Below, piece by piece: positions 6,060 to 6,123 of a stretch of 6,123 bases of DNA (position 1 is its first letter; each line of letters opens with the position of its first letter). The position numbers and the translations under genes are program-made. The stretch is from an uncultured Rhizobiaceae group bacterium. Its GTDB lineage: Bacteria > Pseudomonadota > Alphaproteobacteria > Rhizobiales > Rhizobiaceae. The notes beneath the pieces were generated by a model. The model did no database searches and was not told where the DNA came from. It was given only the letters and a program-made list of their open reading frames with translations. The DNA is taken from contig CALLHT010000024.1 in NCBI GenBank assembly GCA_938009335.1, positions 1-6,123 of the forward strand, read 5' to 3'.

Positions 6060-6123
6060 GAAAAACTATTTGTTGCGATTATTATCCAAAGCTGATTGAT
6101 AGGTCCCGAGCCGTAAGTTGAGA

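Noticed and set aside
1..6123. tRNA, rRNA, CRISPR array or insertion sequence
   Set aside because: No cloverleaf, rRNA core segment, regularly spaced repeats, transposase or paired terminal repeats could be found by eye.

Overview
The window holds four credible protein genes and one unusual non-coding stretch. Base composition is moderate, and three lines of evidence suggest an alphaproteobacterium, probably Hyphomicrobiales: the ammonium-channel/c-di-GMP fusion, the lineage-typical N-terminal domain of the last gene, and strong AGGAG-type ribosome binding sites. This placement is inference; there is no rRNA or other marker gene.

Layout. Positions 1-2472 (+) are the 3' part of a large fusion gene. 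It encodes the second half of an Amt-type ammonium channel, a charged/helical linker, a GGDEF domain and an EAL domain; the 5' end lies outside the window. About 50 nt downstream on the same strand, 2523-3245 encodes a small exported alpha/beta hydrolase with a full Ser-Asp-His triad. After a 167-nt gap, 3413-3826 (+) encodes a 137-residue protein I do not recognise, with a clear Shine-Dalgarno. From the other end, 5932-4211 (-) encodes a 573-residue membrane-spanning protein: an N-terminal cytoplasmic domain of the kind often mislabelled 'adenylate cyclase', one transmembrane helix, a TolB/FlgO-like region and TPR repeats. Its 173-nt leader (5951-6123) carries a near-perfect ribosome binding site and at most a weak promoter.

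The two gene sets converge on 3827-4210 (384 nt). This stretch holds two back-to-back perfect hairpins (10 and 12 bp), another dyad at 4082-4105, a cluster of GTAA/TTAC repeats at 4126-4172 and a small minus-strand ORF of doubtful status. The first hairpin has a T-rich tail only in the minus direction, so it looks like a terminator for a minus-strand transcript. That transcript could be a small RNA, a small gene or the tail of the 573-residue protein's mRNA.

How the genes may work together. The fusion protein is best read as an ammonium-sensing channel ('transceptor') that tunes cyclic-di-GMP. The minus-strand gene looks like a separate envelope-spanning regulator or scaffold. No operon links all four, although the first two plus-strand genes could be co-transcribed. 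The most distinctive observations are the Amt-GGDEF-EAL fusion and the palindrome-rich convergent region.
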